A stretch of DNA of 64,000 nt, from assembly GCA_964355565.1 (NCBI GenBank), contig CAYHDJ010000001.1:1-64000 (forward strand). The letters run 5' to 3'. Shown in pieces: positions 36,186 to 45,447 of this stretch (position 1 is its first letter; each line of letters begins with the position of its first letter). Position numbers and translations under genes: made by a program. The notes beneath the pieces are model-generated. The model ran no database searches, had not been told where the DNA came from, and saw nothing but the letters and a program-made list of their open reading frames with translations. Source of the stretch: Azoamicus sp964355565 (GTDB lineage: Bacteria; Pseudomonadota; Gammaproteobacteria; UBA6186; Azoamicaceae).

Positions 36186-37808
36186 TTAATCATTTTCAGA
36201 AAACTCTTTTAATTGTTTAACAATATTTGGATTCCTAAGTTTTTTTAATGCTTTTGCTTCTATTTGACGTATACGCTCACGCGTAACATCAAACTGCTTA
36301 CCTATTTCTTCTAATGTATGATCAGTATTCATTCCAATGCCAAAACGCATCATTAAAACTTTTGATTCTCTAGGAGATAATTTATTCAAAATATTCATTA
36401 GAAATTCTTTTAAGTTTTCTTTTTTAGCAGAATCCAATGGTGAAGCAAAGGAATTATCTTCTATAAAATCTCCTAGTGAAGACTCTTCGTCATCACCAAT
36501 AGGTGTTTCTAAAGAAACTGGTTCTTTAGCTATTTTCATTATTTTCCTAATTTTACTTTCAGCAATTCCCATATAGCCACTTAATTCATCAGATGATGCT
36601 TCTCGACCATCTTCATGAAGAATTTGTTTAACTATTCTATTTAACTTATTAATAGTTTCTATCATATGAACGGGAATTCTAATTATTCTTGCTTGATCTG
36701 CTATAGAACGTGTTATAGCTTGTCTTATCCACCAAGTAGCATAAGTGGAAAATTTATAACCACGCCTGTATTCAAACTTATCAACAGCTTTCATTAATCC
36801 AATATTTCCCTCTTGTATTAAATCTAAAAATTGCAATCCCCTGTTTACATATCTTTTTGCTATTGATACAACAAGTCTTAAATTAGCTTCAGTGATTGCA
36901 TTTTTAGCTAAACGTGCTTTGTTTTCACCCATAGAAATATTTCTGTTCAATTCTTTTAAATCAATTACTTTCAGAAATATTTTTTGTTCTAAACTAAACA
37001 AACGTTTTTGTGCTAGCAAAATCTCATATCTATAGTTTTTTAGCTTATTAATATCGCAATTACAGATTAATAAAAAGTTATCAAACCAGGAAAAATTCGT
37101 TTCATTATTAAAAAATGATTTTAAAAAATGTTTCCTATCTACTCCAGATTTATCAACGCACAATGTCATAATAATTCGTTCTTGAAATTTTACGCTTTCT
37201 AACAATGATTTCATTTTATTAGTTAGTTTATCTACTATATCAAATGACCATCTAAAAATAACTAAAAAACGCCCAAGCTTATTAAACATAAACTTTGTCT
37301 TTTTATGTTGCCTACCATATTTTTGTTCTATAAACTGTGTTTCAATTATAAACGATACTAATTCATCAAAAATTCTTCTAACTTTTTGATTGTTTGCATA
37401 CGGATTAGGGTCAACATTTTCAACAATTACAGAATCACTACCAGATAATAAATCGCAATCATCTATTATACCATTTATTATATCAGATAGATTCATAAAA
37501 CCAGCTTTTACTTTATTATAATCTTCTATTATAATATTTAGCATTTTTGGATATTGTGCAAAAGTAAATACAGTGTTTTTTATTCCTTCTTCAATTTTCT
37601 TTGCTATAAGAATTTCACCACGTCTTGTTAAAAGATCTATGCTTCCCATCTCTTTCATATACATTTTCATAGGATCTTTTACTTTAAAAACCATCTCATC
37701 ACCAACAGCTTGATGAATATGTGCTGGTTTTTCAATATTTTTATCTGTTACCAAACTTTCTTCAGTATTGTCGTCTTCTTTCAAATAATTTGATTCTATA
37801 TCATACAT
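36186..37808 (-). CDS. rpoD: RNA polymerase primary sigma factor (sigma-70)
   Basis: At 540 residues it is shorter than E. coli RpoD (613), mainly through loss of most of region 1.1 and trimming of the non-conserved region. Region 1.2 has PMKMYMKEMGSIDLLTR; region 2 has NLRLVVSIAKRYVNRGLQFL and YKFSTYATWWIRQAI; region 3 has RIPVHMIETINKL; region 4.2 has TLEEIGKQFDVTRERIRQIE. Promoter recognition residues look standard. It follows dnaG. Confidence 0.98.
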   Translation of the reverse strand: MYDIESNYLKEDDNTEESLVTDKNIEKPAHIHQAVGDEMVFKVKDPMKMYMKEMGSIDLLTRRGEILIAKKIEEGIKNTVFTFAQYPKMLNIIIEDYNKVKAGFMNLSDIINGIIDDCDLLSGSDSVIVENVDPNPYANNQKVRRIFDELVSFIIETQFIEQKYGRQHKKTKFMFNKLGRFLVIFRWSFDIVDKLTNKMKSLLESVKFQERIIMTLCVDKSGVDRKHFLKSFFNNETNFSWFDNFLLICNCDINKLKNYRYEILLAQKRLFSLEQKIFLKVIDLKELNRNISMGENKARLAKNAITEANLRLVVSIAKRYVNRGLQFLDLIQEGNIGLMKAVDKFEYRRGYKFSTYATWWIRQAITRSIADQARIIRIPVHMIETINKLNRIVKQILHEDGREASSDELSGYMGIAESKIRKIMKIAKEPVSLETPIGDDEESSLGDFIEDNSFASPLDSAKKENLKEFLMNILNKLSPRESKVLMMRFGIGMNTDHTLEEIGKQFDVTRERIRQIEAKALKKLRNPNIVKQLKEFSEND

Positions 37809-37828
37809 AAATTACTCCATGCTACATG

Positions 37829-39382
37829 TCAATTTAGTATTTTATAAATTACATTTAAAAATTCGTTTTTTAATATATTACTTGGCATTTTATTAATTAA
37901 TCTAATAAAATCCAAATTTTTTAATTTTATTCTTTTTATTAAACGTTTGTTTATTTCTAAAAAATTTAAAGACAAATCATACTTTAATAAAAACAATAAT
38001 TCAAAAAAAATGTTAAAATCTGATTTAAAATGTATATTTTTATTCATTACAATTTTTTCTAAATTTAAACTTAAAAATAATGACTTATTTTTTAATAGAA
38101 AAAAAATTGCTTTAATACCTAATGATAATGTTTCAAATTTAATTTTTACACTATGTTTTTGTTTTTCAATACAGGAAATATAATTAATAAAAAAAGCTTT
38201 TATCAAAATATTATCTATTTTTGATAATAGCTTATTTATTTTGAAGAAAAATTTTATATTTGATTTATCGATATTATTTATTAAATTTAAACTGATTAAT
38301 ATAAAATCGATTATAAATATCGCGTTATTTATTAATTTTTTAAATTTAATATTACCATATTGTCTTAAAAAAGAATCCGGATCAAAATTTTTTGGCATAA
38401 CAATAAATTTTATAGATTCAAAGTCTAGCAATGAAGATAAACATAAATATGCCGATCTTAATGCAGCCAATTTTCCAGCATTATCTCCATCAAAACAAAA
38501 TATAACTTTTTTATATAGTGACTTCAATGTCGTAATATGTTCTTGAGAAAGAGATGTACCAAGAATAGCAGCTGTATTATTAATGCCATATTTATGTAAC
38601 GTTATAACATCTAGATATCCTTCAACTATTATAATATCATCATTTTTATTTCCATAACTTAACGATTCGTATAAACCATAAAACTCCTTCTTTTTAGAAA
38701 AAATTTTTGATTCTGGTGAATTTATGTATTTTGGTTTAAACCCGTCATATATTGTTCTACCACCTAAACCGATAATTTCCCCTCGTAAATTTTTTATTGG
38801 AAAAATAATTCTATTTTTAAACCTAGTATAAATTTTATTTTCATATTGTTTGAAAAATCCAATATCGGTTAATAATTTTATATCATTATGATAACTATTT
38901 TTTTTTAAAAAAAAATTAAAGTTATTAGGTACAAAACCAATCTTAAATAATACAACAATATCACAACTTAAACTTCTCTGTTCCAAAAAGGAATTTATTT
39001 TATTTTTACTATTAAAGCTCTTTATAACTATTTCATTAAAAACATTTAAAACATTATCTATTTTTGTAGTATTATGAACATATGAATCTATAAAATTTTT
39101 ATTTATATTATTTTTAAATGGTACTTTAACTGCATCGTTTATTCCGCTTTTTTTATAATTTGAAATAAAATCAATAACATTTCCATGTTTATTACATCCA
39201 AAACAGTAATATTTTTGCTGTTTTTGATTAACATAAAAGGATGGTGTTTTCTCGCTATGAAATGGACACAATGCAAAAAAGCCACTACCACTTTTTTTAA
39301 GATGCAAAAAGGATGATATTACATCTACAATATTATAACTTTTAAACGCGTTATTATTTTTATATATAGATTCATGTACCAT
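37829..39382 (-). CDS. dnaG: DNA primase
   Basis: DnaG makes RNA primers at the fork. The 517 residues (581 in E. coli) have the zinc motif CPFHSEKTPSF ... YYCFGCNKHG, the RNAP-like core (RGEIIGLGGRTI, PKYINSPESKIF), and the Toprim motifs IIVEGYLDVITL and FCFDGDNAGKLAAL. The C-terminal helicase-binding domain is short and K/F/N-rich and may be reduced. It lies between rpsU and rpoD in the conserved macromolecular-synthesis operon. Confidence 0.96.
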   Translation of the reverse strand: MVHESIYKNNNAFKSYNIVDVISSFLHLKKSGSGFFALCPFHSEKTPSFYVNQKQQKYYCFGCNKHGNVIDFISNYKKSGINDAVKVPFKNNINKNFIDSYVHNTTKIDNVLNVFNEIVIKSFNSKNKINSFLEQRSLSCDIVVLFKIGFVPNNFNFFLKKNSYHNDIKLLTDIGFFKQYENKIYTRFKNRIIFPIKNLRGEIIGLGGRTIYDGFKPKYINSPESKIFSKKKEFYGLYESLSYGNKNDDIIIVEGYLDVITLHKYGINNTAAILGTSLSQEHITTLKSLYKKVIFCFDGDNAGKLAALRSAYLCLSSLLDFESIKFIVMPKNFDPDSFLRQYGNIKFKKLINNAIFIIDFILISLNLINNIDKSNIKFFFKINKLLSKIDNILIKAFFINYISCIEKQKHSVKIKFETLSLGIKAIFFLLKNKSLFLSLNLEKIVMNKNIHFKSDFNIFFELLFLLKYDLSLNFLEINKRLIKRIKLKNLDFIRLINKMPSNILKNEFLNVIYKILN

Positions 39383-39386
39383 TTTT

Positions 39387-39644
39387 TTAAATTTTTGTAA
39401 TTCTAGTAATTTTAGTAAGTTTTACGTGTTTATTACCTTTTTTAGAAAAACTTTTTTCTCTTAACAACTTTTTCAATAATCTTTTTTTTGCTGCAGATAC
39501 GCAACGTTTTTTTATTTTTGATGGTGGCTCGTAAAACTCTCTTTTACGTAATTCTTTTGGTAGTCCAGCCTTTTCAACTACTCTTTTTAATCTTCTTATA
39601 GCAAAATCTAACGATTCATTTTCTTTTAATGTTATGCTTGGCAT
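39387..39644 (-). CDS. rpsU: 30S ribosomal protein S21, extended C-terminus
   Basis: The first 60 residues match S21 (LKENESLDFAIRRLKRVVEK, YEPPSKIKKRC). The whole frame is 85 residues, about 14 longer than E. coli S21; the extra tail KHVKLTKITRITKI is basic. The ATG at 39642-39644 has AAGGAA upstream. First gene of the rpsU-dnaG-rpoD operon. Confidence 0.95.
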   Translation of the reverse strand: MPSITLKENESLDFAIRRLKRVVEKAGLPKELRKREFYEPPSKIKKRCVSAAKKRLLKKLLREKSFSKKGNKHVKLTKITRITKI

Positions 39645-39728
39645 ATTTTCCTTATTTTTAAATTGTATTGTTGAATTATAGTAAATAAATTAAACTAATG
39701 GTATAAGTTTTTTAAAAAATTGTGTTTT

Positions 39729-40727
39729 ATGATAATACTAGGTTTAGAAACATCATGTGATGAAACTGGCATAGCAATATACAATAATAAACTTGGAATC
39801 ATTTCAGAATACACATATGTTCAAAAAGTACATAACACATATGGTGGCACTGTTCCAGATTTGGCGTCTAAAGATCATTTAAAAAAGATTTTAAAATTAG
39901 TACTTTTCACTTTAAAGCTTAAAAAATTAACATTCCTAAATTTAAATTATATTTCTTATACTATAGGTCCAGGTTTGAAACAAGCTTTATTAATTGATGT
40001 TGTTTTTGGGAAAACTATAGCGTTTGCTTTGAATATCCCATCAGTTGGTGTAAATCATTTAAAATCTCATATTTCTATATCACTGATGTTTAATAAAATA
40101 TTTAATTTTCCGATTTTGGTATTATTTTTATCTGGTGGAAATTCCTTTTTATTAGAAATGATTGATTTTGATAATTTTTTTGTGTTGGGTAGAACATTAG
40201 ATGACAGTGTAGGTGAAGTTTTTGATAAAACATCTCGTGCGTTAGGGTTAATTCCGGCTAGTGGCAAGATATTAGAAGAACTTGCAGAAAAAAATATTGA
40301 ATTTAAAAATATACGTTATCCAAAGTTTTTTAGCGATAATTATGATTTCAGTTTCAGTGGATTCAAGTCTGCTGTTATAAGAGATATATCTAATAGGCAA
40401 ATTTCACCATGTAATATAAATAATATTGCATATAATATTCAGAATACATTACTTAGAATTGTTTTTAGCAAATGTGTTGGTTTATTTTTAAGTGGTAAAT
40501 ACAAATATTTTATATTAACTGGTGGTGTATCAGCTAATAAAGAATTGAGGTTAATGTTTAAAAATTATGCGTATTTATTTAACTTGAATTTTTTTACTCA
40601 GTCAATTAAATATTGTACTGATAATGGTGCAATGGTAGCATTTTTTGGATTTATAAAAGCGCGGAATAATTTTTTTGATAAAAATTTCAGTATTATTGTT
40701 AAACCTAATTTATATATTAAAGGTTGA
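39729..40727 (+). CDS. tsaD: tRNA threonylcarbamoyladenosine synthase subunit TsaD
   Basis: TsaD transfers threonylcarbamoyl to A37 of tRNAs that read ANN codons. The ATG at 39729 gives MIILGLETSCDETGIA; an in-frame TTG at 39720 is rejected. Metal ligands appear in VGVNHLKSHIS (HxxxH). Other motifs are TYGGTVPDLASKDH, YTIGPGL, FLSGGNS and DDSVGEVFDKTSRALGL. The 332 residues match the family. It is divergent from rpsU, as in many gammaproteobacteria. Confidence 0.97.
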   Translation: MIILGLETSCDETGIAIYNNKLGIISEYTYVQKVHNTYGGTVPDLASKDHLKKILKLVLFTLKLKKLTFLNLNYISYTIGPGLKQALLIDVVFGKTIAFALNIPSVGVNHLKSHISISLMFNKIFNFPILVLFLSGGNSFLLEMIDFDNFFVLGRTLDDSVGEVFDKTSRALGLIPASGKILEELAEKNIEFKNIRYPKFFSDNYDFSFSGFKSAVIRDISNRQISPCNINNIAYNIQNTLLRIVFSKCVGLFLSGKYKYFILTGGVSANKELRLMFKNYAYLFNLNFFTQSIKYCTDNGAMVAFFGFIKARNNFFDKNFSIIVKPNLYIKG

Positions 40728-40907
40728 AACTCGATCTTATATGTTTATTTATTTTTAGTCAATGTTTTTTATATGTATATTTTTTAGTTTATATATTTTT
40801 TGTATTTTATAATAATTTTATTACATAATTTTTATTTTTTATCTAGATTTATTATTTTTTTTTTAGTAAAATTGGTGATAAATTTATCTCAAAAAGGAGT
40901 TTTTTTT

Positions 40908-41264
40908 GTGGTAGAAAGATATATCCCGGTTCTGATATTTTTCATTTTTGGTTTTGTTTTTGGGATTATACCTGTTATATTAGGTGCTATTCTTGCTCCT
41001 AGCAATCCCAACAAGGAAAAGTTAAGTCAATATGAATGTGGTTTTGAGCCGTTTGATGATTCTAGAATGAAATTTAATATTAAATTTTATTTTGTTGGAA
41101 TTTTATTTATAATATTTGATTTAGAGATAGCTTTTTTATTTCCTTGGGCTGTTTGTTTAGATTTAATAGATTTATCTGCATTTTTAGGAATGGGTGTTTT
41201 CTTACTGGTCTTAACGGTAGGGTTTATTTATGAATGGAAAAAGGGGGCTTTAGAATGGGAATAG
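40908..41264 (+). CDS. nuoA: NADH-quinone oxidoreductase subunit A
   Basis: Small membrane subunit of complex I. I choose the GTG at 40908 because AAAAAGGAG lies seven bases upstream and the product (MVERYIPVLIFF, 118 residues) has the normal length; an in-frame extension to 40800 is very F/I-rich and would fill the leader. Conserved parts are LSQYECGFEPFDDSRMKFNI and FLLVLTVGFIYEWKKGALEW. A perfect TATAAT at 40808-40813 could be the -10 element of the operon. Confidence 0.95.
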   Translation: MVERYIPVLIFFIFGFVFGIIPVILGAILAPSNPNKEKLSQYECGFEPFDDSRMKFNIKFYFVGILFIIFDLEIAFLFPWAVCLDLIDLSAFLGMGVFLLVLTVGFIYEWKKGALEWE

Positions 41265-41746
41265 ATGGTAAGTTAGGGTCTGGTGGTTTTGTTACAACAA
41301 ACCTTGATAAAGTCATTAATTGGGCAAGGACTGGGTCTTTGTGGCCTATGACTTTTGGTTTAGCTTGTTGTGCTGTTGAAATGATGCAAACAGGAGCGTC
41401 TCGTTTTGATTTGGATAGGTTTGGTATAATATTTAGGCCAAGTCCAAGACAATCTGATTTAATGATAGTTGCTGGAACTTTAACTAATAAAATGGCGTCA
41501 GCTTTGAGAAAAGTTTATGATCAAATGCCGTCCCCAAAATGGGTTGTATCTATGGGGTCATGTGCTAATGGTGGTGGGTATTATTATTATAGTTATTCTG
41601 TTGTCCGTGGGTGTGATAGAATTGTTCCTGTTGATGTTTATGTTCCTGGGTGTCCACCGACACCTGAAGCTTTAATTTATGGTATATTAAAATTGCAAGA
41701 AAAAATTAAAAAAACAAACACTTTAGCAAGAAAAGTAAGGGATTAA
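41255..41746 (+). CDS. nuoB: NADH-quinone oxidoreductase subunit B
   Basis: NuoB holds the N2 iron-sulfur cluster that reduces quinone. The start at 41255 (MGIDGKLGSGGF) overlaps nuoA by ten bases and follows an AAAGGGGG site; an upstream ATG at 41234 is inside nuoA. Cluster ligands are in FGLACCAVEMM, VSMGSCANGGGYY and VPGCPPTPEALI. Length 163 residues is normal. Confidence 0.98.
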   Translation: MGIDGKLGSGGFVTTNLDKVINWARTGSLWPMTFGLACCAVEMMQTGASRFDLDRFGIIFRPSPRQSDLMIVAGTLTNKMASALRKVYDQMPSPKWVVSMGSCANGGGYYYYSYSVVRGCDRIVPVDVYVPGCPPTPEALIYGILKLQEKIKKTNTLARKVRD

Positions 41747-41750
41747 TATT

Positions 41751-42401
41751 GTGAACGTAGATGATATAAAATCTTTTGTTGATGATAATTTTAAAGGCTT
41801 AGCTAATTTAAAATTAGTTAATAATGAAGTTAATATAGAAGTTGATAAACGTATATTATTTGATTTTTGTAGTAAAATGAAAGATGATAAACGTTTTTTA
41901 TTTAATGCTCTGGTTGATGTGTCTGGCGTAGATTATTTGGATTATGGGAAAAATTATTGGGAAACCGTTGATTCTACTTTTAGTGGTTTTAGTAGGGCGC
42001 ATAAAGTAGACTTAAATTATTCATTATATATGAAAAATAGATTTTGCGTTACGTACCATCTTTTATCATATTTTTATAATTATAGAATTAGATTAAAAAC
42101 TTTTGTGTGTTTGGATGATATGGTCGTTCAGTCCGTTATTGGTTTGTGGGCTACTGCCAATTGGCATGAGAGAGAAGTTTATGATTTCTTTGGCGTCATT
42201 TTTGATGGTCATCCAAATTTAATTAGAATTTTAACAGATTATGGGTTTGAAGGACATCCATTGAGAAAAGATTTTCCTTTAACTGGTGAGTACGAAATAA
42301 GATATGATGAGAATAAAGAAAAAATTGTTCGTGAGGCTTCGTCTATTAAGCGTATGGTGAATACACCAAAAGTTATTAGAAAAGACTTTCGTTATAAATG
42401 A
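41751..42401 (+). CDS. nuoC: NADH-quinone oxidoreductase subunit C
   Basis: Peripheral-arm subunit of 216 residues, separate from NuoD, unlike the fused NuoCD of enterics. The GTG at 41751 is the start (MNVDDIKSFVDD). The conserved part is SVIGLWATANWHEREVYDFF, GVIFDGHPNLIRILTDYGFE and HPLRKDFPLTGEYEIRYD. It lies four bases after nuoB and before nuoD. Confidence 0.97.
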   Translation: MNVDDIKSFVDDNFKGLANLKLVNNEVNIEVDKRILFDFCSKMKDDKRFLFNALVDVSGVDYLDYGKNYWETVDSTFSGFSRAHKVDLNYSLYMKNRFCVTYHLLSYFYNYRIRLKTFVCLDDMVVQSVIGLWATANWHEREVYDFFGVIFDGHPNLIRILTDYGFEGHPLRKDFPLTGEYEIRYDENKEKIVREASSIKRMVNTPKVIRKDFRYK

Positions 42402-42413
42402 TGTGATTTGTTT

Positions 42414-43664
42414 ATGAATAATATTGATCATTACAAAATAAATTTTGGCCCACAGCATCCTGCAGCTCATGGTGTTATGAGATTAGTTTTAGATTTGGAT
42501 GGTGAGGTTATTAAAAAAGTTGATGCACATGCTGGTTTATTGCATCGTAGTATTGAAAAAATATGTGAAAATAATTTATATAATCAAAATGTTGGATATA
42601 TGGATAGACTTGATTATGTATCAATGATGTCTAATGAACATGCTTATGTTTTGGCTATAGAAAAGTTATTGGGCATAAAGCCACCTATTAGAGCAATGTA
42701 CGTTAGAGTTATGTTTGATGAGATAACTCGTATACTTAATCATTTGTTATGGTTGGGCGCACATGCATTAGATATAGGTGCGATGGCTGTGTTTTTATAT
42801 TGTTTTAGAGAGCGAGAAGATTTAATGGATTGCTATGAGGCTGTTACTGGTGGTAGGCTTCATGTTGCTTATTATAGACCTGGTGGTGTATACCGTGACT
42901 TGCCAGACTCTATGCCTAAATATAAAGGTTATAATTTTAGCAGAAAACGATTAGAAGCATTAAATTATAACAGGGGGGGATCTTTATTAGATTTTATTAA
43001 TAATTTTTCTGAGAGATTTCCTGCATGCGTAGATGAGTATGAAACATTATTGACTGATAATAGGATTTGGAAACAACGAACGGTTGGCATAGGTGTTGTG
43101 TCGCCTGATAGAGCTATAAATTTGGGGTTTACTGGGCCAATGCTACGTGGATCTGGTATGGAATGGGATTTGAGAAAGAAACAACCGTATGCTGTTTATG
43201 ACAAGTTGAATTTTAAAGTACCTGTCGGTTCTAATGGTGATTGTTATGACAGATATTTAGTTAGAGTTGCAGAAATGCGTGAGTCTAATAAAATAATTAA
43301 GCAGTGTGTTGATTGGTTATATAAGAATAGTGGTCCAGTTATGCTTGAAAATAGTAAAATCACACCACCCTATAGAATGGATATGAAAAATTCTATGGAA
43401 GCATTGATTCATCATTTTAAGTATTTTTCAGAGGGTTTTTTAGTTCCTGAGGGTGAGGTTTATGCTGCTGTTGAGCAACCAAAGGGCGAATTTGCTGTAT
43501 ATATTGTTTCTGATGGGTCAAATAAGCCCTATAGGGTGAAAATGAGGGCGCCTAGTTATGTACATTTATCTGCTATTGATGAACTTGCTAGAGGGCATCT
43601 TATAGCGGATTTGGTTACCATAATTGGTACATTGGATATAGTTTTGGGTGATGTGGATAGATAA
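42414..43664 (+). CDS. nuoD: NADH-quinone oxidoreductase subunit D
   Basis: The 49 kDa-type subunit forming the quinone pocket with NuoB. I choose ATG at 42414 (MNNIDHYKINFGPQHPAAHG) over an in-frame TTG at 42408. It has the quinone-site HPAAHG, VDAHAGLLHRSIEK, LDYVSMMSNEHAY, and the C-terminal ends with DIVLGDVDR. The 416 residues are normal. Confidence 0.98.
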   Translation: MNNIDHYKINFGPQHPAAHGVMRLVLDLDGEVIKKVDAHAGLLHRSIEKICENNLYNQNVGYMDRLDYVSMMSNEHAYVLAIEKLLGIKPPIRAMYVRVMFDEITRILNHLLWLGAHALDIGAMAVFLYCFREREDLMDCYEAVTGGRLHVAYYRPGGVYRDLPDSMPKYKGYNFSRKRLEALNYNRGGSLLDFINNFSERFPACVDEYETLLTDNRIWKQRTVGIGVVSPDRAINLGFTGPMLRGSGMEWDLRKKQPYAVYDKLNFKVPVGSNGDCYDRYLVRVAEMRESNKIIKQCVDWLYKNSGPVMLENSKITPPYRMDMKNSMEALIHHFKYFSEGFLVPEGEVYAAVEQPKGEFAVYIVSDGSNKPYRVKMRAPSYVHLSAIDELARGHLIADLVTIIGTLDIVLGDVDR

Positions 43665-43665
43665 T

Positions 43666-44160
43666 ATGTCTAAAATTGATAAATTTTTTTCTTCTGTTGA
43701 TTTCTCAAATAAATGTGAATCATGGTTAAAACGTTTTCCTGATACTCAAAGAAGATCTGCCGTTATAGAAATTTTAAAGATTGTTCAAAAAGAAAATGGT
43801 GGTTTTTTAAATGAAAAATTAATTGGTGATGTTGCTGATTATTTAAATATACCTAAAATTTTTGCATATGAAGTTGCGACTTTTTACAGTATGTTTGATT
43901 TAACTGAAGTTGGTCGGTATAAGATATGTTTTTGTGTTAGTATTTCTTGTATGCTTTGTGGGTCAGATGATCTTGTTTCATATGTTAAGAAAAAATTAGG
44001 TATAGATTTTAACGAAACTACTAAAGATGGCAAATTCACTTTGAAAAAAGTTGAATGTTTAGCCGCCTGTGGTGGTGCTCCAGTTGTTTTAATTGGTGAG
44101 AAGTATTATGAAAATTTAACGATTGAGAGTATTGATTTTATTTTGAATAATTTGGAATAA
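43666..44160 (+). CDS. nuoE: NADH-quinone oxidoreductase subunit E
   Basis: NuoE carries the [2Fe-2S] cluster N1a. The ATG at 43666 gives 164 residues, two bases after nuoD's stop. Ligands are the CVSISCMLCGS pair and the ECLAACGGAPV pair, all four cysteines present. Upstream in-frame starts lie inside nuoD and are rejected. Confidence 0.97.
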   Translation: MSKIDKFFSSVDFSNKCESWLKRFPDTQRRSAVIEILKIVQKENGGFLNEKLIGDVADYLNIPKIFAYEVATFYSMFDLTEVGRYKICFCVSISCMLCGSDDLVSYVKKKLGIDFNETTKDGKFTLKKVECLAACGGAPVVLIGEKYYENLTIESIDFILNNLE

Positions 44161-44163
44161 TTT

Positions 44164-45429
44164 ATGTTAAATCAAGTTTGTTTTAGAACATTGGGGTTAG
44201 AAAATCCTGGTAGTTTAGCTACTTATTTATCAATAGGCGGTTACAGTATATGGAAAAAGATATTGAAAGAAAAACCTGATCCAGTTAGTATAATAAATGA
44301 GGTTAAGTTATCTGGATTACGCGGTAGAGGTGGCGCAGGTTTTTCGACTGGGTTGAAGTGGAGTTTTATACCTAAAAGTGTTCCTGGCCAAAAATATGTT
44401 ATTTGTAATTCTGATGAAGGTGAACCTGGTACTTTTAAAGATAGAGATATTTTGATTTATAACCCGCATCAACTTATAGAAGGGATGGCTATTGCAGGTT
44501 ATGTTATGGGAGCTACAGTGGGTTATAATTATATTCGTGGTGAATTTTATGAACCCATATCTGTTATGGAACGTGCTGTTGCTGAAGCTCTGGATGCTGG
44601 ATTTTTAGGTAAAAATATTTATGGTGATGGTGTTGGTTTTAGTTTGTATAACGTTTATGGTGCTGGAGCATATATATGTGGTGAAGAGACTGCTTTGATG
44701 GAGTCTATAGAAGGTAAAAAGGGCCAACCTAGATTTAAACCACCTTTTCCAGCTAATTTTGGAATTTATGGACGTCCGTCTAATATAAATAATACTGAAA
44801 CTTATGCATCTATTCCTGTAATTTTGGCAAAAGGAGGCAAGTGGCATCTTGAACTTGGAAAACCTAATAATGGAGGGTGTAAGATTTTCAGTGTTTCTGG
44901 GCATGTAAATAAACCCGGTAATTATGAAATTCCATTAGGTACTCCTTTTACTGAGTTGTTAAGTATGGCTGGTGGGATTAAGAATGGTAAGATGTTAAAA
45001 GCAGTGATACCTGGTGGGTCTTCTTCGCCTGTTTTACCTGCTAGTATTATTAATAATATGTCTATGGATTATGATTCCATTTCTAAGGCTGGGTCAATGT
45101 TGGGGTCTGGTGCTGTTATAGTTATGGATGAGTCGACTTGTATGGTTAATACATTGTATAGGATAGCACATTTTTATGCTGATGAGTCATGTGGTCAATG
45201 TACACCTTGTCGAGAAGGAACAAGTTGGATGTATAAAATATTAAGTAGAATTGTTCATGGCCATGGTAATTTGTCTGATATTGATTTATTAGATTCCGTT
45301 GCATTTAATATATGTGGTAGAACAATTTGTGCGTTAGGCGATGCTGCGGCAATGCCTGTTATGAGTTTTATTAAGCATTTTAGAAGTGAATTTGAGATTT
45401 ATATAAAAAATAATAATAATCGTTTATAG
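44164..45429 (+). CDS. nuoF: NADH-quinone oxidoreductase subunit F
   Basis: NuoF binds NADH, FMN and cluster N3. Features: LRGRGGAGFSTGLKW for NADH binding, NSDEGEPGTFKDRDI for the FMN region, GAGAYICGEETALMESIEGK, and the cluster ligands ESCGQCTPCREGTSWM plus GRTICALGDAA. The 421 residues are full length. The electrons enter the chain here. Confidence 0.98.
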   Translation: MLNQVCFRTLGLENPGSLATYLSIGGYSIWKKILKEKPDPVSIINEVKLSGLRGRGGAGFSTGLKWSFIPKSVPGQKYVICNSDEGEPGTFKDRDILIYNPHQLIEGMAIAGYVMGATVGYNYIRGEFYEPISVMERAVAEALDAGFLGKNIYGDGVGFSLYNVYGAGAYICGEETALMESIEGKKGQPRFKPPFPANFGIYGRPSNINNTETYASIPVILAKGGKWHLELGKPNNGGCKIFSVSGHVNKPGNYEIPLGTPFTELLSMAGGIKNGKMLKAVIPGGSSSPVLPASIINNMSMDYDSISKAGSMLGSGAVIVMDESTCMVNTLYRIAHFYADESCGQCTPCREGTSWMYKILSRIVHGHGNLSDIDLLDSVAFNICGRTICALGDAAAMPVMSFIKHFRSEFEIYIKNNNNRL

Positions 45430-45447
45430 TTGTTATAAGGCATTAAA

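Noticed and set aside
40800..40907. 36-codon N-terminal extension of nuoA
   Set aside because: The GTG at 40908 has a strong ribosome binding site and gives the standard length; the extension is leader sequence.
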